Positions 7,722 to 14,935 of a stretch of DNA of 64,000 bases are shown here, piece after piece. Numbering within the stretch: the stretch's first letter is position 1; every line of letters starts with the position of its first letter. This DNA is from Alkalimarinus coralli (GTDB lineage Bacteria; Pseudomonadota; Gammaproteobacteria; Pseudomonadales; Oleiphilaceae). The notes below the pieces were generated by a model. It was not told where the DNA came from and made no database searches. It saw nothing but the letters and a program-made list of their open reading frames with translations. The position numbers were made by a program, and so were the translations under genes. The stretch lies in the NCBI RefSeq assembly GCF_023650515.1, contig NZ_CP096016.1:3412001-3476000 (forward strand), written 5' to 3'.

Positions 7722-8738
7722 ATGCAACTTTACTGCGGAATCGATCTTCATAGCAACAATAGCGTTGTATCGTTAATCAACGATAACGATACTATTGTTC
7801 AAGAAAAGCGTTTAGATAATGATCTCAATGATATCTCTAAACTACTAGCACCCTACCAATCAGACATTTTCGGAATAGTTGTTGAATCGACATACAATTG
7901 GTATTGGCTTGTTGATGGTCTAATGGATGAAGGCTATCCAGTTCATCTAGCTAATACGCTTGCCATTCAACAATACAGCGGATTGAAATACACGAATGAT
8001 TTAACGGATGCGCGTTATTTAGCTCACCTACTAAGATTAGGCATACTTCCTACGGGATATATTTACCCTAAAGCTTTACGTGCTATTCGCGATCTACTAA
8101 GGAGAAGGCTCTTGCTGGTTAAGCAACGAACCGCTCATCACCTTAGTTTACAAAGCATGATTAACCGGCACACAGGTGAGAGGCTTAATGCGAATAAGAT
8201 AAAACATCTTACAGAAGCAGAACTGAAAGCTCACTTTTCAACAAGCGCAGCGCAACTAACTGCGTTGACTGAGTGGCATATGATGAAAAAACTCTCTCAG
8301 CAAATTACTACGATAGAAAATTTTGTTCTCAGAGAATGCCAGCAAGGGGAATTGTATTCAATTCTACTTAGTATCCCTGGCGTTGGAAAAATACTGGCGA
8401 TGACCATTTTGCTTGAGACTGGACCAATTGAGCGTTTTCCTCGTGTTGGAAATTATTCATCTTATGCTCGTTGTGTGCCTTCCGATAAGGTCAGCAATGG
8501 TAAATCAAAAGGGAAAGGAAATACGAAGAACGGAAATAGATATTTAGCAATGGCTTTTGTTGAAGCAGCACATTATGCATCTATCTGGAATACTGATATA
8601 AAACGAGCCTATCAACGCAGGCTGAAGAAATCACCAACAATGGTTGCCAAGAAAGCGATAGCCAATAAATTAACGAGAGCGTGTTATCACATGCTCAAGG
8701 AGAAAACGATGTTTGATATTAAACTCGCATTTGGTTAA
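7722..8738 (+). CDS. IS110-family DEDD transposase, copy 1
   Basis: A 338-residue protein. The N-terminal RuvC-like DEDD domain opens with CGIDLHSNNSVVSLIN (first Asp), has an acidic residue in IVVESTYNWYWL, and NDLTDARYLAHLLR (the DD part). The C-terminal Transposase_20 domain contains SIPGVGKILAMTILLE and a serine-bearing segment YARCVPSDKVSNGKSKGKGNTKNGNRYLA, where the catalytic serine sits in this family. Such enzymes use an RNA from the element's non-coding end to choose target and donor DNA. A GGAG ribosome site lies 8 bases before the ATG. The protein is identical to that at 14936-15952. Confidence 0.92.
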   Translation: MQLYCGIDLHSNNSVVSLINDNDTIVQEKRLDNDLNDISKLLAPYQSDIFGIVVESTYNWYWLVDGLMDEGYPVHLANTLAIQQYSGLKYTNDLTDARYLAHLLRLGILPTGYIYPKALRAIRDLLRRRLLLVKQRTAHHLSLQSMINRHTGERLNANKIKHLTEAELKAHFSTSAAQLTALTEWHMMKKLSQQITTIENFVLRECQQGELYSILLSIPGVGKILAMTILLETGPIERFPRVGNYSSYARCVPSDKVSNGKSKGKGNTKNGNRYLAMAFVEAAHYASIWNTDIKRAYQRRLKKSPTMVAKKAIANKLTRACYHMLKEKTMFDIKLAFG

Positions 8739-9131
8739 ACAGCTTTTCAGGCGATGAGATCAAAAGGGGTATGGTTAACCTAGGGCTCTGAATATCCTTC
8801 GCCTGAACCTAATTTGGTTTAATGGAGTGCCCTCTGCATAAGCTCTCCGGAGACTGACTTCGAGTCTTTAACTCTGTACCAATTAGCTATGCAGGGGTAC
8901 TGATTATTTAATGGGGTATGAATATACCAGGGGTAAGCGGCTTTGCGCGTTATGGGGCTCAGCCGTTTAGCCTTGATCCTGATGGGTGACTGAAGCACTT
9001 CATTTTGAAGTAGCACAACACAACTAAAATCAGGTGTACTTCATGACAGCCAAAACAGTTTATATTTAGGCATGGGTGCCACGACGCGCTTCGTTCAAAC
9101 TCGTGCTATTGACAAACTAGCGACTTATGGG
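8739..9131 (+). ncRNA. Candidate bridge RNA region of IS110 copy 1
   Basis: About 390 bp between the transposase stop and the right end, free of credible coding and conserved in the second copy. Stems can be read directly: CTGCAT-A-AGCT (8833-8843) with AGCT-ATGCAG (8885-8894); GACT/AGTC around 8853-8869; GGTAT-GAAT-ATACC (about 8920-8933); and ACTTC-N4-GAAGT near 8997-9010. IS110-family elements are known to express a structured guide RNA from their long non-coding end. Exact RNA ends and guide loops cannot be fixed here. Confidence 0.45.
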
Positions 9132-9208
9132 CGACCCCTTAAAACGTTCTACGCGCTTCGTTCAAACTCGTGCTATTGACAAACTAGCGACTTATGGGTG
9201 ACCCCTTA
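9084..9208. repeat. Duplicated IS110 right end
   Basis: The last 48 bases of the IS (9084-9131) recur at 9151-9198, starting ACGCGCTTCGTTCAAACTCG and ending CTTATGGG. Each is followed by a RAYT-type end (CGACCCCTTA at 9132, TGACCCCTTA at 9199). The second is a solo right end with no matching left end. Copy 2 of the IS lacks this duplication. Confidence 0.85.
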
Positions 9209-9232
9209 AATTAAATTATTATTCTTCTTAAT

Positions 9233-9769
9233 TTAGCACGCCGAGTTAAACAAAGGTCTGTCACAGGGAAAATCAGATGGGAATATATTGCTTTTAATAC
9301 CGCCAGTTAGAGTTTTTATTAAAAAATCAACTAACGTAATTTCATACTTTTCATACTCTGCTTGTCGCGCAGCATTTATCACTATAGGCCAAGTAGATGG
9401 ATTCCCCCCAACTTGCCAAAAAAGAACATCTCCATTGTCCGTTGCTCCTAAGGGTAAAAGCCCTCTTTTTTCAGGATACATAGAAAACAAGAGGGTCTCA
9501 TTCCCGGACTTTTTGAGATATTCAAAGGTTTCGGTTTCTGTAGTCAGTCTCTCGAATAAGTTTATATTAGGGTTCTCGGAAAATGGGTTAAAAACCCACA
9601 AGAAATCATCAACTGAGCCCGACCCATAAGAGCTAACAAACTCTTTGTAATCGTTAGGCAGCTGTATACCGAGCTTCTTTTCAATTTCACTCCAAAGGGG
9701 GTCAGAAGGCACTTCCAGTGAACAAGAAGGAGGCGTCAACAACTGCTTCAGTTTAGTTATATTATTCAC
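9233..9769 (-). CDS. SMI1/KNR4 (SUKH)-family immunity protein
   Basis: A 178-residue cytosolic protein with the SUKH signature: WSEIEKKLGIQLPNDYKEFVSSYGSGSV, then DFLWVFNPFSENPN and LLPLGATDNGDVLFWQVGG. SUKH proteins are immunity factors that bind and block polymorphic toxins, most often nucleases. The gene starts 10 bases after the stop of the Rhs tip at 9780-11114, in the usual toxin-then-immunity order, so it should protect against that tip. The C-terminal 20 residues carry three cysteines and look unlike the domain core. Confidence 0.85.
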   Translation of the reverse strand: MNNITKLKQLLTPPSCSLEVPSDPLWSEIEKKLGIQLPNDYKEFVSSYGSGSVDDFLWVFNPFSENPNINLFERLTTETETFEYLKKSGNETLLFSMYPEKRGLLPLGATDNGDVLFWQVGGNPSTWPIVINAARQAEYEKYEITLVDFLIKTLTGGIKSNIFPSDFPCDRPLFNSAC

Positions 9770-9779
9770 TTCATCACAC

Positions 9780-11114
9780 TCACATTCCTGGTGGGTTTAA
9801 TATAGTAACACCTAATGAAAAACCTTTAGACCCTTCAGCCTGAATAGTAATCCCTCTTGGTACAAGATTATTTCCTTTATAAATTGGTAAAGCCAAATAG
9901 TTTGCTACCTCACCCTGCTTAACAACATTTGCTACTGAACTTTCAAAATCCCTCATAACTGGAGAATTTGTCCAATTTTGTTGCAACGTCACAATGTTCT
10001 CAGGGATTTTCCCTGATCCACCCAACTGATTACCTAAAAGGTGGCCTCTAGCCTCATTATTGAGAGTGCCATTTCCACTCCAGCCTGGAGGAATAATCGA
10101 ACGACTTGCAGGAGACCCTGTACCAATCATATCAGGAGTAATAGTTGCGCTTACACCTGTGGGGCGCGATAGTTCATCTAACTTTCCGTAGTCAATAGAT
10201 CCACTAAAAAGATTATCATAGACCCTTTCCCCAATTTTTACATAAGGGTTCTTTTTAGCAGCGGCAATAAACACCGCAGATACACCGTCCTCGACATAAC
10301 TTTGCGCAAGCTCACGAGGATCAAGCATTTCCATTGTTGGAATGACGCCTTTTTCTAAGTAGTCATTCCCAAATTCCACCATGGCATCGGCAACTATTTC
10401 ATAGTTTTGCTCTGTTTCAGGGTATGTCGGATTAAAAAAGTCATCACTTCCATAGTTAGTCGTACCAACCGTCTCAATGTTAACTAAAGCAGCCGACTCA
10501 CCGGACCAATCCCATGAAAAGGGATTCCACCACTCATAACCAGTTGGATCAACACCACTTAGAGGGTTATTCCAACCATAAGAGTAACGATTATAACTCT
10601 GACTAAAATAAGGAGCCTGAACATAAGGATCCGCACTCAAGAACCGCCCAATGACCGGGTCATAGACCCGCCCGTTCATATGAATGAGCCCTACCTCATC
10701 CATATGCTCATGGTCTGTAAACCCTCTGTCATCGGTCACTGGGTCTAACGTCGTCCCAGCACGTGCATCTTCTACCCGTTCCCCAAACGGGGCAAAGAAG
10801 GAACGTTCAATCACTGACGCTTGTAGGTCATCGGTTACATCGTCATCTACCACGGTATCAACCGACCCTAAATGATCTCTCAAGGTATAGGTCTGCGTTA
10901 CCGTCTCACCTTCACGCTTATCGATCAGGAAGTCGCCCACATAACTCTTAAGCGTTGTGACACCTGCAACCGTCTCTTCTTCATAGATACCGCCACCAAT
11001 GTATATGGTTTCAGATAGTTCGCCATTAGCATCTTTACGTTGGTAGAAACGCGCATCATCTGGCCCGTAGAGGTAGTTAAAGGTGGTGCTGCCTTTAGAA
11101 TAGAGGGTTCCCAC
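9780..11114 (-). CDS. Orphan Rhs C-terminal tip A with nuclease-type toxin domain
   Basis: 444 residues, opening on a GTG without ribosome site and with an in-frame stop shortly upstream, so this is a displaced tip, not a full Rhs protein. Residues 1 to about 195 are the end of the Rhs core: [64 protein letters not shown]. The rest is a unique tip ending with ARGHLLGNQLGGSGKIPENIVTLQQNWTNSPV, which resembles Endonuclease_NS_2/DNA-RNA non-specific nucleases, with the His in RGHLLG the likely catalytic residue. The cognate SUKH immunity gene follows. It is probably silent until recombined onto an intact rhs gene through the core. Confidence 0.75.
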   Translation of the reverse strand: MGTLYSKGSTTFNYLYGPDDARFYQRKDANGELSETIYIGGGIYEEETVAGVTTLKSYVGDFLIDKREGETVTQTYTLRDHLGSVDTVVDDDVTDDLQASVIERSFFAPFGERVEDARAGTTLDPVTDDRGFTDHEHMDEVGLIHMNGRVYDPVIGRFLSADPYVQAPYFSQSYNRYSYGWNNPLSGVDPTGYEWWNPFSWDWSGESAALVNIETVGTTNYGSDDFFNPTYPETEQNYEIVADAMVEFGNDYLEKGVIPTMEMLDPRELAQSYVEDGVSAVFIAAAKKNPYVKIGERVYDNLFSGSIDYGKLDELSRPTGVSATITPDMIGTGSPASRSIIPPGWSGNGTLNNEARGHLLGNQLGGSGKIPENIVTLQQNWTNSPVMRDFESSVANVVKQGEVANYLALPIYKGNNLVPRGITIQAEGSKGFSLGVTILNPPGM

Positions 11115-11159
11115 ATTATTATGAATTCTTTATTGACAGTTGAAATAAAGCATTATTAC

Positions 11160-11189
11160 ACTGTCCCTTGTCCTAGGATGACGGACAGT
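11160..11189. promoter_or_regulatory. 30-bp palindromic operator of the nucleotidyltransferase operon
   Basis: ACTGTCC-N5-CCTAGG-N5-GGACAGT is symmetrical about 11174/11175, and both outer arms and the centre are perfect. It lies 16 bases before the ATG at 11206, just downstream of a TTGACA at 11133-11138 with a plausible -10 near 11154-11161. This is a good position for autorepression by the HTH-like first gene of the operon. Binding is inferred. Confidence 0.5.
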
Positions 11190-11205
11190 CAATAGAGCGA
11201 TAAAA

Positions 11206-11865
11206 ATGAAAAGTCAAGACATACTTATTTTATTAAAGCTTGTCTCCCTTCAGAAACAAACTCGGCGAGAAGTGAAGAAGGGTCAGCAAGGTGCTAACTG
11301 GATTGAAGAATCAAAAGAATACTTTCCGCCCGATTGGCAAGGGTGGGAAGACGACCTGCATGAAGCGCAGCAAGAGCTAGATGGAATCCCACAATTCGAG
11401 GAGAGGTACTCTCTTCGTGGGCTCCAGTCATTAACAGGCATCAGCAAAACAGAAATCAGTGCATCTCTAAAACGAAGCATTGCCGTAGGCATGGCAATGC
11501 ATGATCGAAAGACAGGCTATCCTAAAGCCAATACGAAAGCCTTGCTGGAGTTTGCAGTTCACGGTCTAAAGTATGTTTTCCCTGTTAAGCCCGCTGAAAT
11601 TGTAAGAGGGATACCTACTTCATTCGCTGCGCCAGTAATGGAAGGAAAACTGATGACAGCAGGAGAGATGATCTGTGTATGGCCTGATGCCAGAGGTAAT
11701 AGCAAAGGCCAAGCAGTCAAGCCTTTATATAAATCGGTACCTAAGGCGGTGAAACTAGACCCAGACCTATACGAACTGCTTGCACTAGTCGATGCGATTC
11801 GATTGGGAAACTCGCGCGAAGCCAAACTTGCCGAGCAACTATTAGCAGATAAGTTGAAGATATGA
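11206..11865 (+). CDS. Putative HTH antitoxin/regulator of the nucleotidyltransferase-PP2C operon
   Basis: 219 residues, no signal peptide or membrane segment. Residues about 65-105 (EERYSLRGLQSLTGISKTEISASLKRSIAVGMA) read as a helix-turn-helix. Later comes GLKYVFPVKPAEIVRGIPTSFAAP, a pattern I associate with AbiEi-like regulators, then a helical C-terminus (LYELLALVDAIRLGNSREAKLAEQLL). It overlaps the nucleotidyltransferase gene by 4 bases (ATGA), so the two are translationally coupled. By position and fold it is the probable antitoxin and repressor, acting on the 30-bp palindrome upstream. Family membership is not certain. Confidence 0.6.
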   Translation: MKSQDILILLKLVSLQKQTRREVKKGQQGANWIEESKEYFPPDWQGWEDDLHEAQQELDGIPQFEERYSLRGLQSLTGISKTEISASLKRSIAVGMAMHDRKTGYPKANTKALLEFAVHGLKYVFPVKPAEIVRGIPTSFAAPVMEGKLMTAGEMICVWPDARGNSKGQAVKPLYKSVPKAVKLDPDLYELLALVDAIRLGNSREAKLAEQLLADKLKI

Positions 11866-12566
11866 GCACTGTTAACAAATTAATGGATATGATGATAACA
11901 GTATCCAATGCCTTAGGTTCAGAGCTTTTGAATGAAGTGGCTTTCGTTGGCGGATGTACAACAGGCCTGCATGTGACCGATGACTTTACCAAAGAGGGTG
12001 TTCGATATACTGATGACGTAGACCTCATCATTAGCGTCACCGGCTATCCCGGCTGGAATACCTTTCAGGAAAGACTCAAAGAGAAAGGCTTTCGAGTTTC
12101 TATGGAAGACAATATCAACTGCCGTATGAGACTAGGAGAGTTAATCGTGGACTTTATGCCTGATGATGAAGCAGTACTAGGGTACTCTAATCGATGGTAT
12201 GCAGAGGCAATGGATGCAGCTAAGCCTTATCCGTTAACACCGAGCATTACGATAAAACTGATCACACCTCCCTACTTCATCGCCACCAAGCTAGAAGCCT
12301 ACAATGGCAGAGGCAATAATGATCCCATTGGAAGTCGTGACATTGAAGATATTCTCTGCCTTTTCGATGGTCGCGAGGAGTTATTCAGAGAATTAAAGGA
12401 GTCTTCCCAAGACCTACGAGAGTATATTTCTGAGCAAGTTGCTTTATTACTAGATCACAATGATTTCGAATATGCGGTTCAATCAACAGCAAAGGGAGAC
12501 GTAGATAGAGAAGACCTTCTATTTGAGCGCCTTGAAGCCGTCAAACTACTTTCTAAAGATCAATGA
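11862..12566 (+). CDS. Nucleotidyltransferase (AbiEii/MNT-like), probable toxin
   Basis: 234 residues with a polymerase-beta-type nucleotidyltransferase site: FVGGCTTGLHV (GG at 30-31), RYTDDVDLII (D52, D54) and ELIVDFMP (D97) supply the metal-binding triad. The later block IATKLEAYNGRGNNDPIGSRDIEDILCL is the family's conserved KL.A..R.....D..DI element. Relatives (AbiEii, MenT, MntA) transfer NMP to RNA or protein. The gene overlaps its neighbours by 4 bases on both sides, so the three products are made in fixed proportion. It is not closely similar to the AbiEii-like protein at 5027-6043. Confidence 0.75.
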   Translation: MSTVNKLMDMMITVSNALGSELLNEVAFVGGCTTGLHVTDDFTKEGVRYTDDVDLIISVTGYPGWNTFQERLKEKGFRVSMEDNINCRMRLGELIVDFMPDDEAVLGYSNRWYAEAMDAAKPYPLTPSITIKLITPPYFIATKLEAYNGRGNNDPIGSRDIEDILCLFDGREELFRELKESSQDLREYISEQVALLLDHNDFEYAVQSTAKGDVDREDLLFERLEAVKLLSKDQ

Positions 12567-13279
12567 AAACAATATCTTTCACACAAAAAGGAACACGCAC
12601 TGACGACAATCGAGATGCCCTAGTTGCCTCACAGAATAACGACGTGAGTCTTTTCATAATAGTGGACGGCTCGACAAACTGTCCCTATGGAGGAGGCCTG
12701 GCAAGAGCATTAACTACACATATTGAACAAGGTTTTAAAACGCTACCACCTCAAGCACTACAGTTCGCTGAATTAAAACAATCATTAATCCTATTGCTTA
12801 AGCAAGCGCAGCTAGACTTAAGAACTAAATATCCTGCTGATTCTGCCAGCTATCTTCTCGTGTGTATTAAGAACAATGTGGCAATTGTCCTTCACGCAGG
12901 AGATTGTTTTCTAGAACGACTCCCAAAACCTTATAATTTAAACCGTCGTAAACCACTCAGGCACCCTTGGGTGAATCGCATTCACTGCCTCGCTACTGCT
13001 ATAAATCCCACTACACTCGATAAACTAAAAAATGATCCTGATCGACATGCACTTACCCAGAGTTTTAAAGCTCGGCGTTTTAATCAACCTCAATGGCAAG
13101 TCAGAGCACTTCGTGAGAACGAACGTCTCATTCTATCAAGTGATGGCTTTTGGGCAGGCCTTTCAGACTCTCAGCAACAATACCTGGTGAGGCAAGTATA
13201 TAACCAAGAAGAATCACGCTTAAATGAATCCGATGATGATATCAGTTTCATATTAATCGAAAATACGAAACAGAAATAA
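12563..13279 (+). CDS. PP2C-type Ser/Thr protein phosphatase
   Basis: 238 residues with the PP2C metal-binding motifs in order: [13 protein letters not shown] (first Asp), [14 protein letters not shown] (the DG-x-G region, with STN in place of HGG), VLHAGDCFL (GD), [10 protein letters not shown] (SDG) and [11 protein letters not shown] (final Asp pair). It is a compact, soluble phosphatase. It is coupled by a 4-base overlap to the nucleotidyltransferase gene, an unusual partner. An attractive idea is that it reverses Ser/Thr phosphorylation of the toxin or antitoxin, as TglT-type nucleotidyltransferase toxins are controlled by phosphorylation. That is inference. Confidence 0.8.
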   Translation: MKTISFTQKGTRTDDNRDALVASQNNDVSLFIIVDGSTNCPYGGGLARALTTHIEQGFKTLPPQALQFAELKQSLILLLKQAQLDLRTKYPADSASYLLVCIKNNVAIVLHAGDCFLERLPKPYNLNRRKPLRHPWVNRIHCLATAINPTTLDKLKNDPDRHALTQSFKARRFNQPQWQVRALRENERLILSSDGFWAGLSDSQQQYLVRQVYNQEESRLNESDDDISFILIENTKQK

Positions 13280-13281
13280 TC

Positions 13282-13628
13282 AACCTGGGCGTCAATTGTG
13301 GAGGCCGCAGCGCCGCCAAAACCAATTGCAGCAGCAAAAGAATTTGCTAAAGAAGTCAAACAAGTCCACAAACCACTACAATATCCAGCAGGGTCAGTGA
13401 CACTCAAAGGATTATTCCAACCATAAGAATAACGGTTATATGACTGAGAATTGTAAGGTGCCTGAACATACGGATCGGCACTCAAAAACCGCCCAATAAC
13501 CGGATCATAAACCCGCCCGTTCATATGAATGAGCCCTACCTCATCCATATGCTCATGGTCTGTAAACCCTCGGTCATCGGTCACCGGCTCTAACGTCGTC
13601 CCTGCACGAGCATCTTCTACCCACTCCA
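13282..13628 (-). pseudogene. Broken Rhs tip B (core fragment)
   Basis: The minus strand repeats the Rhs core of tips A and [30 protein letters not shown], then [40 protein letters not shown], plus about 30 unique residues ([15 protein letters not shown]). Its 5' side stops matching the other tips near 13622, and its 3' side runs into the end of the PP2C gene, so it has lost both the start and nearly all of the toxin. No immunity gene follows. It can only serve as recombination homology. Confidence 0.8.
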
Positions 13629-13748
13629 CTTAAAAACCTGCCCTTTCTGGATTTTTCCAGCGTTGCTGTCTAGTGTTTCATATGCACTCAATAGTTATTG
13701 CGCTTCTGCATATGCTCGACGCCACAGCCATTAGAGGGGTCAAGGTTC

Positions 13749-14032
13749 ATGAGAAAGCCGGGGTTTAGTCAGAAAATCACGATTGCTGCCAGTTTTATAC
13801 TGGTTCTGGGGTTGTTCTTTTTCTCGTTGGTGAACTACTTTCGGATGCAGAGTCAGACTCACCAGGACTTGCAGCAGGAAATCGCCGCAACGTCAGAGGC
13901 GGCGACAGCGAACATCTCAAATTGGCTGAATGGTAAGCTGGACTTGGTTAAAGCCGTTGCAGATCAGGTTGCATCAACAACTGACCCGAACGCAGTGACA
14001 GAGCTGTTAACATTGGCAGGTCGGCACCAAAA
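13749..14032 (+). pseudogene. Methyl-accepting chemotaxis protein, N-terminal fragment
   Basis: From the ATG at 13749 the frame reads MRKPGFSQKITIAASFILVLG, a transmembrane helix (about residues 9-30), then a periplasmic start rich in Q, T and A (ATSEAATANISNWLNGKLDLVKAVADQV), which is the opening of a dCache-type chemoreceptor. After about 94 codons it meets the left end of RAYT element 2 and coding stops. No HAMP or signalling domain is found on the other side of the element near 16346, so more than a simple insertion took place. Confidence 0.75.
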
Positions 14033-14067
14033 GGGGGCGGTGACAAATGATATGCATTATCATTAAC

Positions 14068-14757
14068 TCACGATTCCTTTCTCGGCCTCCCCCTGTCTGC
14101 GTATCCTATTGAACGCCCCAGTGTCTTTTCAATCTGATCTTTAAATCTGTTATTTCCTAATGGCATTGAAAAGTTAGCGGCCTTTCGAATATCGTGCACT
14201 AACTCTTTTGACAACACCGTATTGAACAATTCTCTATAATTGTGCAATCGACCTTCCTTGTCCGACCCAAGACCTGAGTAAATAGCATGTCCAGTTACTA
14301 AGGAATTGTTCTCTCCTTGCGCATTCGCTCTATAACTCGACCAACGATAATCGCCTGGGTGCCCAACCATATTCGCCATCACTGGATTTAGCTCTATATA
14401 GCGGTAGCAACTAAGTAGATAATTTTCTGCATCAACCAAACTGGCTTTATGACGACTCTCCCACAACGTACCACACCGCTTGTATTGCCTATTTACATAT
14501 TGCACATAGCGTCTACCCAATGACTGCATCACCTTCGAAATCCCCTCTTCGCTTTCAGGCGATAAGAGAAGATGGGTATGATTTGTCATCAGTACGTAGG
14601 CATGGCAGTTAACACGATAACGCGTACAGGCGTCTTTCAGACATTCCAGATAAAACGAATAATCGTCATCTGTAAAGAAACTGGCTTCTCGGTTATTTCC
14701 ACGTTGAATAACGTGGCATGGCACTCCCGCCATATACATTCTTGGCTTCCTTGGCAT
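14068..14757 (-). CDS. REP-associated tyrosine transposase (RAYT), copy 2
   Basis: Same 229-residue HUH transposase as at 6854, again taken from the second ATG because of its AAAGGA ribosome site. H-x-H (NHTHLLL) and the tyrosine helix are intact, so it could be active. It differs from copy 1 at 7 residues (counting the optional N-terminal extension), e.g. T for K in ACTRYRV, NNS for SNA, G for S in KEGRL and I for V in KDQIEK, and matches copy 3 exactly. Confidence 0.9.
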   Translation of the reverse strand: MPRKPRMYMAGVPCHVIQRGNNREASFFTDDDYSFYLECLKDACTRYRVNCHAYVLMTNHTHLLLSPESEEGISKVMQSLGRRYVQYVNRQYKRCGTLWESRHKASLVDAENYLLSCYRYIELNPVMANMVGHPGDYRWSSYRANAQGENNSLVTGHAIYSGLGSDKEGRLHNYRELFNTVLSKELVHDIRKAANFSMPLGNNRFKDQIEKTLGRSIGYADRGRPRKES

Positions 14758-14935
14758 TTCTTGATCCTTTCTTTTTCCTTCCTTGGAATCAGGCAGTATC
14801 ACTTAAATTAACTGTGGACTCAATGAGTTGATGTTAATGATTCTTATTTGTCACTGAAAATCATAAGTCGCCTCCCTCGCCGAGGCATCCAGAGGTATAC
14901 TCGAGAGGGCTTACACTCAACAAAGGAGACGGCTT

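Larger units (their letters stand above)
7641..9131 (+). mobile_element. IS110-family (IS1111-like) element, copy 1
   Basis: 1491 bp, bounded by comparison with the uninterrupted RAYT end at 19168-19183. It carries subterminal inverted repeats CATAAGTCGC (near 7648) and GCGACTTATG (ending near 9129), no terminal TSD, one transposase, and a long 3' non-coding end of about 390 bp. Subterminal repeats and a long non-coding right end fit the IS1111 branch. It lies exactly between ATTTGTCAC and CGACCCC of a RAYT terminal repeat. I saw no differences from copy 2 in the stretches I compared, and both are 1491 bp. Confidence 0.85.
6819..9138 (-). mobile_element. RAYT element copy 1, interrupted by IS110
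   Basis: The left end GGGGTCGGTGACAAAT (6819-6834) would pair with a right end ATTTGTCAC|CGACCCC. The right end is split: ATTTGTCAC ends at 7640 and CGACCCC resumes at 9132, with the IS110 element between them. Copy 3 (18355-19183) shows the uninterrupted form. The transposase differs at 7 residues from the other two copies, so this is an older or separately acquired copy. Confidence 0.75.

Noticed and set aside
8819-9016. 65-residue minus-strand reading in the IS110 tail, repeated at 16033-16230
   Set aside because: Its conservation is fully explained by the repeated IS. The composition is not protein-like, there is no ribosome site, and it overlaps the structured RNA candidate.
13171-13281. 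C-terminal continuation of Rhs tip B into the PP2C gene
   Set aside because: This part is antisense to the end of the PP2C gene and only extends the broken tip by chance.
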